Assembly: GCF_027579695.1 (NCBI RefSeq)
Contig: NC_083587.1
Coordinates: 7,876,001-7,940,000 of the forward strand
Source of the DNA: Neoarius graeffei
Lineage: Eukaryota > Chordata > Actinopteri > Siluriformes > Ariidae
Direction of reading: 5' to 3'
DNA: 64,000 nt
The notes below the pieces were generated by a model, which did not search any database, was not told the origin of the DNA, and worked only from the letters and a program-made list of their open reading frames with translations. Position numbers and translations under genes: made by a program. Below, piece by piece: positions 24,149 through 33,884 of the stretch (positions within the stretch are counted from its first letter, which is position 1; each line of letters starts with the position of its first letter).

Positions 24149-25007
24149 CTTTTACTAAAATCCTCAATTTCATTCTTATTATACATTTTGACCTTATTAA
24201 GTTTTCAGTGAGTTTGATAATGTTATGAGTGTGGAGTTCCTTTGTTACTTAGAAAACACATGCTCACTAAATCATGAGGATTCACACACATACCAAGATT
24301 GCAGATAACAAACACACTTTAGCTAGGCCATAGGGCCTTCCCCCACGCACACACATACCAAGATTGCAGATAACAAACACACTTTAGCTAGGCCATAGGG
24401 CCTTCCCCCCCCCCCCACACCCACACACACACACACACACACATTCATATACACACACCTCACTGTATATATTCCAACTGATTATCCATTTTTGATCTTT
24501 GTATAATAAATTCATTTATTATCAAAGCTGTGTGTATTCATCTGCTGTTTCAATATTTTGAAGTTGCCCAATCGCAAAGAATTCAAAGGTGTAGATGATT
24601 TATGTAATATGGTAAGTGATCAATAATAATTTGGAAGATACCATTTTAGCTGTCTGGTAATTTAACCAGGATTAATGGTATGATTCACTAAATGATTCAC
24701 TGATTCACTAAATGATTCACTGATTCGATTCACTGAATGATTCACTTCAAATGATTCAAATGAGACTGATTCTATGGTATGATTCAATTCAAATTTTATT
24801 TTATTTTAACATTTATTTGTTATAGAGGGACATTGTACATTAATTAACATTTTACAGAGAAAATGTAAATGCACCCAATTATAGCCAAAAGGCTAATTTC
24901 CATTGGTAGTCCCCCTGCCAGAAGGAGCATGGCAGTTACCTATCAATTAAAAGAATAAATTACCAAAGGAGCAAGCAAAAAAAATAAAACAATTACAACA
25001 AACAGCA

Positions 25008-25143
25008 CCCCCCCCCCCACACACACACATTCACACACCAGAGCTACACAACACACACACACATGCAATAGAGGAGCCTGAGGTACTCACATACACACAC
25101 ACACACACACACATCTCCACAACACAACTATATGCACCAGAGG

Positions 25144-25202
<59 letters not shown>

Positions 25203-25257
25203 CAGAAGTACACACCCTCCCCCCTTCCTCCCCATCCCCCTAAACACACCCACACAA

Positions 25258-25314
<57 letters not shown>

Positions 25315-25321
25315 TCATACT
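25008..25321. repeat. Compound (CA)n microsatellite in a LINE 3' UTR
   Basis: Long runs of CA at 25149-25199 and 25257-25310, with shorter ones at 25018-25030, 25052-25064 and 25093-25114. They lie between the LINE stop codon and its conserved 3' end. Open frames made of TH or VC repeats here are artefacts. Confidence 0.95.
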
Positions 25322-25339
25322 GATACAACATCTCATAAA

Positions 25340-28300
25340 CTAGTGCTGACAGACTTGGTTGTCTATCAGCCATTTCTTTAATCTAAATTTAAATGAACTA
25401 TAAGAACTGGACTCTCTTATACTTTGTGGGATTATATTCCATTCACTAGCTGCTTTATAAGTGAAAACTGCCTGACCAAAAGTTGATTTCTTGAAAGGCA
25501 CTACACAATCACCTCTAGCAGCCCCTCTAGTAACACTGGTTACAGATGATCTAAATTGTAAGAGGCTGCAAAGTGGTGGTGGGGCTAAGCTTTGTCTGAT
25601 TTTATATACAAGACAACAATTTTTAAATAGAACAAGATTATTCCAACTCAGAAGCCTATATTTATTAAGTATTATACAGTGATGAAAGGATCTTGGTTTT
25701 TTATCTAGAATTTTGACAGCTTGTTTATATAAAGATATTATCGGCTTTAATGTTATGGAGTTTGCAGTACCCCATGTTGGCAGACAATAATTAATGTGTG
25801 ATATTATAAGAGAAAACATATACATCTTTGCAGCCTCTGTTGACATACAATTTCTAAGGTGCCTAAAATTTGCAAGTGTGAAATTTATGATCCTTTTCAC
25901 CTTTTTAACATGATGCTTGAAGGTCAGGTTACTATCCAAGATGATACCTAAATATTTATATTCATTAACTATTTGAATTCTTTGCCCTGAGATAAAAACG
26001 TCAGGCTCATTGTAAGATTTTTTTGTTTTAGCAAAGAACATGGCAACAGTTTTTGAAGTATTAAGTTGTAGATGACAATTATTCAACCAATTTGAAACAT
26101 TAATCATAACTTTTGTAAGCTGAGCTGCAACCTCAGAATGATTCTTACCTTTAACAAAAATTACAGTATCGTCTGCATACATAAGGATCTCACAACCTTG
26201 GCACACAGATGGGAGATCATTTATATACAGACTAAAAAGAATTGGACCCAGAATAGAACCTTGGGGTACCCCTGTTATAAGATCCTTAATGGAGGATTTT
26301 GTATTTTGTATTTTAACACATTGTGAACGATTAACAAGGTATGATTTAAACCAATTGGATGTACACTGAGAAAAATTAAACTGAACAAATTTTGACTGTA
26401 AAATGTTATGGTCAACCGTATCGAACGCTTTCCGTAAATCCAGAAATATTGTCCCAACCACCCCGCCACTGTCTATTAGAGACTTAACTCTTTCAATGAA
26501 ATAGACAGTTGCTGTTTCCGTTGAGTGGTGTGCCCTAAACCCATGCTGCATCGGATGTAGGCATTGGCTAGAATTTAGATAACGCACTAATTGGTCTGCC
26601 ACTAACTTTTCTATAACTTTAGACATAACAGGGAGAATACTTATTGGTCTATAATTTGAAACTAACTGCGGGTCATCATTCTTAAAAATGGGAACAACAA
26701 CTGCAGGCTTCCAATATTGGGGGAAGCTCCCTTGAGTCAGAGAGATATTTACGATATGAGTGATTGGTTTTATCAATGGGCCTGCACACTCCCTGATCAT
26801 TGCAGAGTCCATTTCATAGATATCTTTTGAGGATTTAGGTTTAAGTGAATCAATCACTTTAAGTACTTGTTCTTCAGAGACTCTTTCAAAATTGAAACTG
26901 CGTCCTGTCTTTGATTCCTTGGCATCATATTGCTGGTGCAAGGAAAAACTATTGGCAATAGAAGCTACCGAATCTACAAAATAATGATTTAATGCTTCAG
27001 CTACATCTATTGCCTCATTTGTAAGAGTATCATTGATCATCAGTTGGATCTGTTTTCTAGCATCATTTTGTCCAGATAGTTTCTTTAATTGCTGCCATGT
27101 AATTTTAGAATTTCCCTTATTAGTTGCTATTATGTCAAGAAAGTAATTTGCCTTAGCTTTTCTAAGTTCCTTTGTCACCTTATTCCTAATTGATGTAAAT
27201 TTAAGCCTATCAGTTGTCAATTTAGACTTCAGTGATGCTTTTAGGATCTGATCGCGTTCTTTCATCATTTGTAGTATATTCTCATTTAGCCATGGGAGGA
27301 GAGCCCTTTTATTTTTATTTCTAGTCTTTTGTGAGAATTCTTTAATTAGATTATGCAGTTTATCCACTAAATACCGGCTAGTAAAATCCAGATTATCTGA
27401 TTTCATTAATTCATCCCATTTTATATTCTGCACAGCTTTTTTAAAATCTTCCTTTTTATTATTTGGTATCTTCCAATACTCCATGCTCTGTGCAGAACCA
27501 GACCCCAACCTTCCATTTACTTTTCTAGCTAATAAGATCAGATTATGATCAGAGAGTCCAGTCATAATATTATACGATTTAATTATTCTTTCAGATTTAT
27601 TACTAAAAATTAAATCAATTTGTGTACTAGAGAAATTAGTTATTCTAGTTGCTCCACTAATCACTTGTGTTAGATTAAAACTGTCAGTTACTTGTTTCAA
27701 TTGTTTTCTTGCAGACTTATCTTCCCAATTCACATTCAGATCTCCTATTACAATCACCTCTCTATTGAAGTCACACTGCTGCAACATGTCTCTAAGTTGT
27801 TCATAGAAACCAACATTTGATGAGGGCGGACGGTAGATTACAATTAGAGTTAATGACATTTCTGGCGAGAGTACAATATTTAAACACAAACATTCAAGTT
27901 CACATGCTATATCTTTGATTACATTACATCTAATTGTGTCTTTTACATAGCACATAACTCCTCCACCTTTTCCATGTTTACGATCATTTCTAAAAATGTT
28001 AAAACCAGGCACATGAATAGCCGCATGTGGTGAGTTGTCCTTTAACCAAGTTTCAGATATTGCGAGGAAATCCATATTTGAATCCTGTAAAACATGTTGT
28101 ATTTGTTCGCATTTAGAAAGAATACTTCTTATATTTATGTGACCACCTAATAGTCCTTTTGGTTTACTACGTGCGTCCCAAATTAATCGAGAATTGTTTA
28201 CGGTGTTAAAAACTTTCCATTTACGATGCTTAATTATGGCTTTATTTATTCGTCGTTTTGACCTAGTTGCCCGTAGGACTTCAGTTACCACATCCCCATG

Positions 28301-29026
28301 ATTAACAATATCCTCCAAGCGCTGCGTTGTTGTTTCATTCTCCGTCTGTCCAAGGATGGCTGCTGCGTCGGCCTCTATGTTTCCCCTCCACGAGCACCTC
28401 GACTCCAGAAGCCAGTCTTCAGAGGCACGCTCAATCCCGTCTGCTCTTCCGATCTTGACCTCGGCCAATGTCTTCGCATCTCCCATGGATTTTAAATCAG
28501 CAGAAATATCCGCGTTAGTCGAAATGCAACCAAACCCGACGGAAGAACCCCGCTCCACCGAGCTTACCTGAGGGATCACCGCGGTGCTCATGATGTTGTT
28601 TTCAGGTAGGCCTGTTAGTCGTCTGCTTTGCTGGATTCCATGTTGGTCTCTCATTTCACGAGTGGGAGATGGACCGGGACACCGATGTATATCCCCGGAC
28701 ATCAGAAGGCAGATGGCAATTATAGCTGCCTCGAAGCTTTGGCGTTTAGATGCGGTTTTGATCGTTTTCCTACCATAACGTTCAGAGGCTACCGCTTGCC
28801 AACTAGGATACACTAAAGTAGACAGCAGCGTGAGGTTGCCATAGCCAAAATGTTTGTAATTAGATTTACCGAGTTTACTCCATTCCTGAGAGAAACATTG
28901 ATTAGAATACTGTCCTGAATCAACAAATGTTGTTCCAGTATCTACAAACTTTAAAAGCAGACAATAAATCAATAGAGTAAGGAGTATTCCTGAGCGACCT
29001 GTACCTGAACTACCTGTTGCGGCCAT
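25340..29026 (-). CDS. LINE endonuclease-reverse transcriptase, intact frame
   Basis: A frame of about 1,230 codons. The frame extends upstream to 29086, but the codons for MAALSTIWTN come from the copied patch, so I place the start at the methionine of MAATGSSGTG (29026; purine at -3, G at +4). In order: hydrophobic N-terminus, a 2A-like motif (LMSGDIHRCPGP, near residue 110), an APE-type endonuclease (HINIRSI; ISETWLKD; GDLNVNW; GLSDHNL), then reverse transcriptase (NYRPISILP; FLDLRKAFDTVDHNI; GVPQGSILGPILF; MYADDTVIF; YKYLGIILDS) and a C-terminal domain ending KKWLIDNQ. All catalytic motifs I checked are present. The clade is CR1/Jockey group; Rex1 or L2 cannot be excluded. Confidence 0.93.
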   Translation of the reverse strand: MAATGSSGTGRSGILLTLLIYCLLLKFVDTGTTFVDSGQYSNQCFSQEWSKLGKSNYKHFGYGNLTLLSTLVYPSWQAVASERYGRKTIKTASKRQSFEAAIIAICLLMSGDIHRCPGPSPTREMRDQHGIQQSRRLTGLPENNIMSTAVIPQVSSVERGSSVGFGCISTNADISADLKSMGDAKTLAEVKIGRADGIERASEDWLLESRCSWRGNIEADAAAILGQTENETTTQRLEDIVNHGDVVTEVLRATRSKRRINKAIIKHRKWKVFNTVNNSRLIWDARSKPKGLLGGHINIRSILSKCEQIQHVLQDSNMDFLAISETWLKDNSPHAAIHVPGFNIFRNDRKHGKGGGVMCYVKDTIRCNVIKDIACELECLCLNIVLSPEMSLTLIVIYRPPSSNVGFYEQLRDMLQQCDFNREVIVIGDLNVNWEDKSARKQLKQVTDSFNLTQVISGATRITNFSSTQIDLIFSNKSERIIKSYNIMTGLSDHNLILLARKVNGRLGSGSAQSMEYWKIPNNKKEDFKKAVQNIKWDELMKSDNLDFTSRYLVDKLHNLIKEFSQKTRNKNKRALLPWLNENILQMMKERDQILKASLKSKLTTDRLKFTSIRNKVTKELRKAKANYFLDIIATNKGNSKITWQQLKKLSGQNDARKQIQLMINDTLTNEAIDVAEALNHYFVDSVASIANSFSLHQQYDAKESKTGRSFNFERVSEEQVLKVIDSLKPKSSKDIYEMDSAMIRECAGPLIKPITHIVNISLTQGSFPQYWKPAVVVPIFKNDDPQLVSNYRPISILPVMSKVIEKLVADQLVRYLNSSQCLHPMQHGFRAHHSTETATVYFIERVKSLIDSGGVVGTIFLDLRKAFDTVDHNILQSKFVQFNFSQCTSNWFKSYLVNRSQCVKIQNTKSSIKDLITGVPQGSILGPILFSLYINDLPSVCQGCEILMYADDTVIFVKGKNHSEVAAQLTKVMINVSNWLNNCHLQLNTSKTVAMFFAKTKKSYNEPDVFISGQRIQIVNEYKYLGIILDSNLTFKHHVKKVKRIINFTLANFRHLRNCMSTEAAKMYMFSLIISHINYCLPTWGTANSITLKPIISLYKQAVKILDKKPRSFHHCIILNKYRLLSWNNLVLFKNCCLVYKIRQSLAPPPLCSLLQFRSSVTSVTRGAARGDCVVPFKKSTFGQAVFTYKAASEWNIIPQSIRESSSYSSFKFRLKKWLIDNQVCQH

Positions 29027-29055
29027 CTTGTCCCTTATCAGGGCAACTTTTCCAA

Positions 29056-29161
29056 TGTTGGTCCAGATGGTAGAAAGGGCTGCCATGGCTGCAGTAGCCT
29101 GGCCAATGCGGGTCCTGATGTCTGCTGTGCTTTTGCAGTTGGAGGTCAGGATGCTGCCAAG
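29056..29161. repeat. 106-bp perfect copy of 29716-29821 at the LINE 5' junction
   Basis: Every base from TGTTGGTCCAGATGG to ATGCTGCCAAG matches the segment exactly 660 bp downstream, with sequence diverging immediately on both sides. It lies between the LINE 5' end and the resuming LTR. Confidence 0.95.
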
Positions 29162-29297
29162 TCAAATTAAACGATTCAATAGGATTGATTCATTTTAATT
29201 ATTAACCTTCAAATTTAATGAGACTGATTTCATGTAATTATTAAAGATTGATCACTTATCCAATCCTAAATACACAAAATCATTAATTACACCTACA

Positions 29298-29945
29298 GCA
29301 GCGAGCCAGGCTGTGCGGAGGTTAAGTCTGGCCTCTCTCAGGTCTGCCTTAAGCTGGTCAAGCCACCTGGTCCAGGGTCTCCCTCTGGGGTGGGACCAGT
29401 GGGGTGGGGCGGGTTCCCTGATCAGGTTGGCCAGGTCGAGAGGTGGTGTTGTTCTGGCTATGTGGCCGAAGAAACGGAGGCGGGCTGATCGGATTAGTCT
29501 GGAGACTGGTGGCTGGTTGGTCAGCTGGTATACTGTGGCATTCGAGGTGAAGTTGTACTACTGGAGCCTCAGTATCCTACGCAGACACTTGCTGTCAAAG
29601 GTGTCCAGGAGCCGTTCTTGAGTGGCTGTCAGGGTCCAGGCTTCTGCGTCGTACAACAGGATCGACAGTACCAGGTTGTTGTACAGTCTGATCTTGGTGT
29701 GGAGAGAGAGATGACTGTTGGTCCAGATGGTAGAAAGGGCTGCCATGGCTGCAGTAGCCTGGCCAATGCGGGTCCTGATGTCTGCTGTGCTTTTGCAGTT
29801 GGAGGTCAGGATGCTGCCAAGGTAGCTGAACTTCTCCACCACTTCCACCTCCTGGGTGCTGATTACTGGTGTAGCTGGGGACGGTTCGAAGTTGCTTAGG
29901 CTTTGGATCTTTGTTTTGTTCCAGCTGATCATCAGTCCCAGTGGG
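29298..29945 (-). mobile_element. RTE-like LINE, main remaining piece
   Basis: Continues the LINE end at 11397-11477. The minus-strand frame at 29932-29558 reads MISWNKTKIQSL, then VVEKFSYLGSILTSN (RT block E) and LYDAEAWTLTATQERLLD, typical of the C-terminal part of RTE/BovB-like endonuclease-reverse transcriptases. The last part (GRPWTRWLDQLKADLREARL) lies at 29300-29390. The 5' end is truncated near 29945, where it meets the 3' end of the Rex1-like LINE. Confidence 0.8.
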
Positions 29946-30057
29946 TCTGCATGCTATGCATGCTCGACATATAGCACAGATGAAATTTCAGTCCTCACTG
30001 ACCCACAGTGCAAACAGGCAATGCAATACATAAAAATAGAATAATTGAAAAAACAAA

Positions 30058-30218
30058 CAATATAAACAGTATAAACATTCTAGATAAGAACTAGACATAG
30101 ACTAAACACTCATAAACAAACAATATAAACAGTATAAACACTCTAGATAAGAACTAGACATAGACTAAACACTCATAAACAATATAAACAGTATAAACAC
30201 TAGATAAGAACTGGACAC
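30058..30218. repeat. Minisatellite in the Rex1-like 3' UTR
   Basis: Three near-identical units starting CAATATAAACAGTATAAACA at 30058, 30121 and 30180 (periods 63 and 59 bp). A (TA)n tract of about 95 bp follows at 30225-30318. Confidence 0.9.
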
Positions 30219-30229
30219 ACACACACATG

Positions 30230-30311
<82 letters not shown>

Positions 30312-30378
30312 TATATAAAATCTCCTTCTCACCCCCGGCGGGGGGGTGGTATCCATGTCATCCTCAAGCTCGGGTCCT

Positions 30379-33374
30379 CTACCAGAGGCCTGGGAGTTTG
30401 AGGGTTCTGCGCAGTATCTTCGATGTTCCTAGGACTGCGCTTTTCTGGACTGAGGCTTCAGATGTTGTTCCTGGGATTTGCTGGAGCCACTCTCCCAGTT
30501 TGGGGGTTAATGCCCCAAGTGCCCCCACTACCATGGGGACCACGCAACCCTTGACCTTCCACATCTGTTCCAGCTGCTCATTCAACCCTTGATACTTCTC
30601 AAGTTTCTCATGTTCCTTCTTCCTGATGTTGGCGTCAGCTGGGATCGCCACATCTATCACCACCACCCTCTTCTGCTCTTTGTCCACCACCACTATGTCC
30701 GGTTGGTTAGCCAGGATCTGTTTGTCAGTCTGGAAGCTGAAGTCCCACAGAACCTTGGCCCTGTTGTTCTCAGCCACCTTCTGTGGTATGGCCCATTGGG
30801 ACTTGGGTACTTCTATTCCATACTGGTTGCAGATGTTCCTGTATACTATCCCAGCCACTTGGTTGTGCCTCTCCATGTACGCTGATCCAGCTAGCATCTT
30901 ACACCCTGCTACTATGTGCTGGACTGTTTCAGGGGCTTCTTTGCACAGTCTGCATCTTGGGTCTGATCTACTCTGGTAGATCCTGGCCTCTATGGCTCTT
31001 GTGCTTATGGCCTGTTCTTGCGCTGCCATGATTAGTGCCTCTGTGCTGTCTGTCAGTCCTGCATTATCCAGCCACTGGTAGGATTTCTTGATATCAGCCA
31101 CTTACTCTAACTGATGGTGGTACATGCCATGTAGGGGTTTGTCCCTCCAGGTTGTCTGTTCCTCCTCCTCCTCTGCACTCTCATCAGGGTTCTGCTGCCT
31201 GAGACATTCACTTAGCAGTTCATCCTTTGGGGCCATTTTTCTGATGTATTCTTGGATTTTCGATGTTTCATCCTGGACCATGGTATTGATGCTCACTAGC
31301 CCTCGGCCTCCCTCTTTCCGCTTAGTGTATAGTCTCAGGGTGCTGGACTTGGCGTGGAACCCTCCATGCATGGTGAGAAGCCTTCTAGTCTTGATATCTG
31401 TGGCTTCTATCTCCTCCTTTGGCCAGTTTATGATACCAGTGGGGTATCTGATGACTGGTAGTGCGTACATGTTGATGGCTCAGACCTTGTTCTTACCATT
31501 CAGCTGACTTTTCAGGACCTGCCTTACTCTCTGGAGGTATTTGGCTGTGGTTGACTTCCTTGTGGCCTCTTCATGGTTTCCATTAGCCTGTGGGATGCCA
31601 AGGTACTTGTAGCTGTCTTGGATATCACCTATGTTGCCCTCTGGTAGGTCAATTCCCTCAGTCCAATCCGGGTGGTGTGGATCAGCGAGTCTATTTCTCG
31701 CTCGTTCCTGGCATACAGCTTGATGTCATCCATGTAGAGCAGGTGGCTGATTGTTGCCCCACTACGGAATCGGTACCCGTAACCGCTCTTCGTGATGATC
31801 TGACTGAGGGGGTTCAGGCCTATGCAGAACAGCAGTGGTGATAGCGCATCTCCTTGGTATATGCCGCACTTGATGTTGACTTGGGCAATGGGTTTTGAGT
31901 TGGCCTCTAGGGTTGTCTTCCACATTTCCATTGAGTTCTGGATGAAGGTCCTTAGGTTCCTGTTGATCTTATACAGTTCCAGACATTCCAGTATCCATGT
32001 GTGTGGCATTGAGTCGTAGGCTTTCTTGTAGTCATTCCAGGCAGTGCACAGGTTGGTCTGTCTCTTCTTACAGTCTCGGGTGACTGTTCTATCGACCAGT
32101 AGCTGGTGCTTGGCTCCTCTGGTATTACTGCCAATTCCTTTCTGTGCCTCGCTCATGTATTGAGCCACATGCCTACTCATTTTTGCCGCAATGATGCCTG
32201 ACAGGGCCTTCCATGTTGTGCAGAGACAGGTAATTGGCCGGTAGTTGGATGGGATGGGTCCCTTCTGGGGGTCCTTCATGATTAGGACTGTCCTGCCTTG
32301 GGTTAGCCATTCTGGGTGGGTCCCATCCCTCAGCAGCTGGTTCATCTGTGCTGCTAGGCATTCATGGAGTGCAGTTAGCTTCTTCAGCTATGGATCATAT
32401 TGGGGCCTGGTGCTGTCCAGCTCTTCATCTTTGACACTCTTTCTTGGATGTCTGCCATTGAGATGGTTACTGGTTCTTGTTCTGGGAGGTTTGCTGTGGT
32501 CAGCTCTTAGGTCCACTAACCAGTGGGCATCGGTGTTGTGTGATGCCTTTCTTTCCCATATATCTTTCCAGTATTTTTCCACCTCAGCTCTTGGTGGGTC
32601 TGACCGGTTGTTGTTCCCCTGCTACTGAGAATACACCTTGGCTGGTTCAGTGGAGAATAGCTTGTTTATTCACCTGGCCTCTCCCTCCTTGGTGTATCTC
32701 TTCAACCGGGTGGCCAGAGCTGTTAGTCACTGTTTGGCAGTTTCGAGTGCCTCTGGTAACTTCTCTCCATGCTGCCTTTATCTTGGCCTCTAATCGTCTC
32801 TTCCATGGTGGATACTGTTTGTTATGTCCCGAGCCCACCTTGTGTCCAAGCATCTCCATGATTACTGTTGCTGTACTGTGTATCAGCTTGTTGGTCTCAG
32901 TGATGGTTCTTGTGGAGATTGTCTTCAGAGCAGCATTCACATCTACTAGTAGATCTTCTGAAGGTACTTGGCAACTCAGCTTCGGTATTCGTCGGGGGTT
33001 CCAGGTTTCCAGTTGGGTCACGATCTTCCTTCTCAGGTCAGCAGCTCTTGTGTTGAGGCTGTTAGGGCTTGGTACCCAATCTCTGGTTGTGGGGATGATG
33101 ATGACATCTCCCCGCTGACCTGTCTTCCTGGCTCCCCCTTGCCATAGCATCATTGTTGTATTTCATTAATCTCTAGTTGTGATAGTAGATTTCGATTTTG
33201 GAACACTGGGCTAATAGCTGTTTCTTTGTTAGCCTTGATTGTGGGTTTCAAAGTATCCAATGGTCCCACATTCACTGCATGTATCCCCTCTCTCTGGGAT
33301 TGCTTGTATAGTAGCATTCCAGCAAATCTGTATTTTCTGTCCTCGTCCATCAATGTCTTGTTCCAGTAGCCCAT
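30379..33374 (-). pseudogene. R4/Dong-type reverse transcriptase-endonuclease, broken
   Basis: In order: N-terminus MGYWNKTLMDEDRKYRFAG; a middle part with VPSEDLLVDVNAALKTIS; reverse transcriptase with NYRPITCLCTTWK, YDSMPHTWILECLELYK, YQGDALSPLLFCIGLNP and the catalytic YMDD (HLLYMDDIKLYA); then GGRGLVSINTMVQDE; then the zinc motif CRLCKEAPETVQHIVAGC; then the nuclease core with NQPDIVVVDKEQKRVVVIDV, matching the PD-(D/E)xK type. A C-terminal nuclease of this kind separates the R2 group from the LINEs with N-terminal APE nucleases elsewhere in the window. It lies in at least four frames or stop-separated segments. Confidence 0.9.
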
Positions 33375-33535
33375 TTCTCATCAGTTTGCCCTGGTTCCCT
33401 AGCAACTGATGCAGACCTTGTTGACCCAGGCGACATCTGAGCCAGTATGACTCTATCAGTTATGTCTTCACTCATTCCTGAGGTAGGCTGATATATCATG
33501 AGGGGTCTTGCCTAAGGACCCTGACTGGATGATGT

Positions 33536-33612
33536 TTTGCCCCGACCGGGATTCAAACCCCGATCTCCCATGTCGTAGTCAGTGAGCATTACCACTGTAC
33601 TATCCAGCTGAG
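33536..33612 (-). promoter_or_regulatory. tRNA-like 5' end of the R4/Dong-type LINE (possible Pol III promoter)
   Basis: On the minus strand the element begins CTGGATAGTACAGTGGTAAT, with an A-box-like TAGTACAGTGG (33592-33602) and, about 40 nt on, a B-box-like GGGTTTGAATCCC (33548-33560) whose arms pair as a T-stem. It is followed directly by GGGCAAAACATCATCC and the protein-coding body. I cannot tell which tRNA it comes from. Confidence 0.65.
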
Positions 33613-33821
33613 ATATATATATATATATATACACACACACGCAAATTGGTGCAAATAAACAGTCAAGGGCACTTGAGGTATAGCAGGTAAACATGAAATA
33701 AGCAGTATAAACAATAAACTAATAGCTGTTAAGGTGAGGTAGTGCAGAATAGTGCAAATGAGCGAGGTAAAGTGAAATGTGCAGTCCCTGAGTTCAGTGT
33801 GTTAATGAACGTTGAGAGTAT

Positions 33822-33822
33822 G

Positions 33823-33860
<38 letters not shown>
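33822..33860. repeat. (TG)n microsatellite
   Basis: A TG run followed by a G-rich stretch, within the 3' part of the Rex1-like LINE. Confidence 0.9.
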
Positions 33861-33884
33861 GGGGGGAGCTGTGAGGATGACATG

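Larger units (their letters stand above)
24795..29160 (-). mobile_element. Nearly full-length LINE (CR1/Jockey group)
   Basis: Inserted in the right LTR. The 3' UTR (24795-25339) has AAATAAAATAAAA at its end and compound (CA)n/(TG)n arrays. The long open frame is listed separately. No target duplication is seen; one or two target bases are lost. The 5' end is joined to a 106-bp segment (29056-29161) copied from the neighbouring RTE-like LINE. With one uninterrupted frame of about 1,230 codons this is one of the youngest insertions in the window. Confidence 0.9.
11478..29297 (+). mobile_element. Envelope-bearing LTR retroelement, fossil with nested insertions
   Basis: The LTRs are 11478-13011 (about 1.53 kb) and 23378-29297 (same length once a nested LINE is removed). 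A primer-site-like TGGTGCCCTGTGTGAGG follows the left LTR, and a polypurine tract (AAAAGGGGGAA) precedes the right. Target duplication: GCAG. Parts seen: leader, gag region (18221-20068), an integrase C-terminal piece (within 20158-21027) and an envelope region (21249-22993). The two LTRs look about 96-97% alike, suggesting an age of a few million years at typical fish rates. The copy is broken with many breaks. A Gmr1-type element sits in its leader and a LINE in its right LTR. The class is uncertain because little of pol is recognisable. Confidence 0.88.
23378..29297 (+). repeat. Right LTR of the envelope-bearing element, split by a LINE
   Basis: Begins TGTAGGTACC at 23378 and resumes at 29161, ending CACCTACA at 29297. 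It matches the left LTR closely; the (CT)n runs at 23855-23897 and 24118-24144 are longer here. The LINE at 24795-29160 lies in the TGATTCA-rich segment. Confidence 0.9.
30319..33612 (-). mobile_element. R4/Dong (Rex6)-type LINE in a (TA)n tract
   Basis: The element occupies the middle of a (TA)n tract: TA repeats abut its 3' end (GGAGATTTTATATAT on the minus strand) and its 5' end (TATATATCTCAGCTGG). R4 and Dong elements of the R2 group are known to prefer simple-repeat or fixed targets. In order on the minus strand: a tRNA-like segment (33536-33612), N-terminal protein (33374 down), reverse transcriptase (32345-31629), a CCHC zinc motif and a restriction-enzyme-like endonuclease (31101-30379). 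Stops near 32384 and 31100 and a frame change near 33150 show it is inactive. Confidence 0.88.

Noticed and set aside
25128-25323. Open frames on both strands made of VC or TH repeats
   Set aside because: Products of (CA)n microsatellites.
29313-29621. Plus-strand open frame of 102 codons
   Set aside because: Antisense shadow of the RTE-like LINE reverse transcriptase on the minus strand.
30058-30218. Possible CRISPR-like array
   Set aside because: The units are contiguous tandem repeats without unique spacers, in eukaryotic DNA; it is a minisatellite in a LINE 3' UTR.
32477-33118. Plus-strand open frame of 213 codons
   Set aside because: Antisense shadow of the R4/Dong-type LINE; the sense strand carries the recognisable domains.
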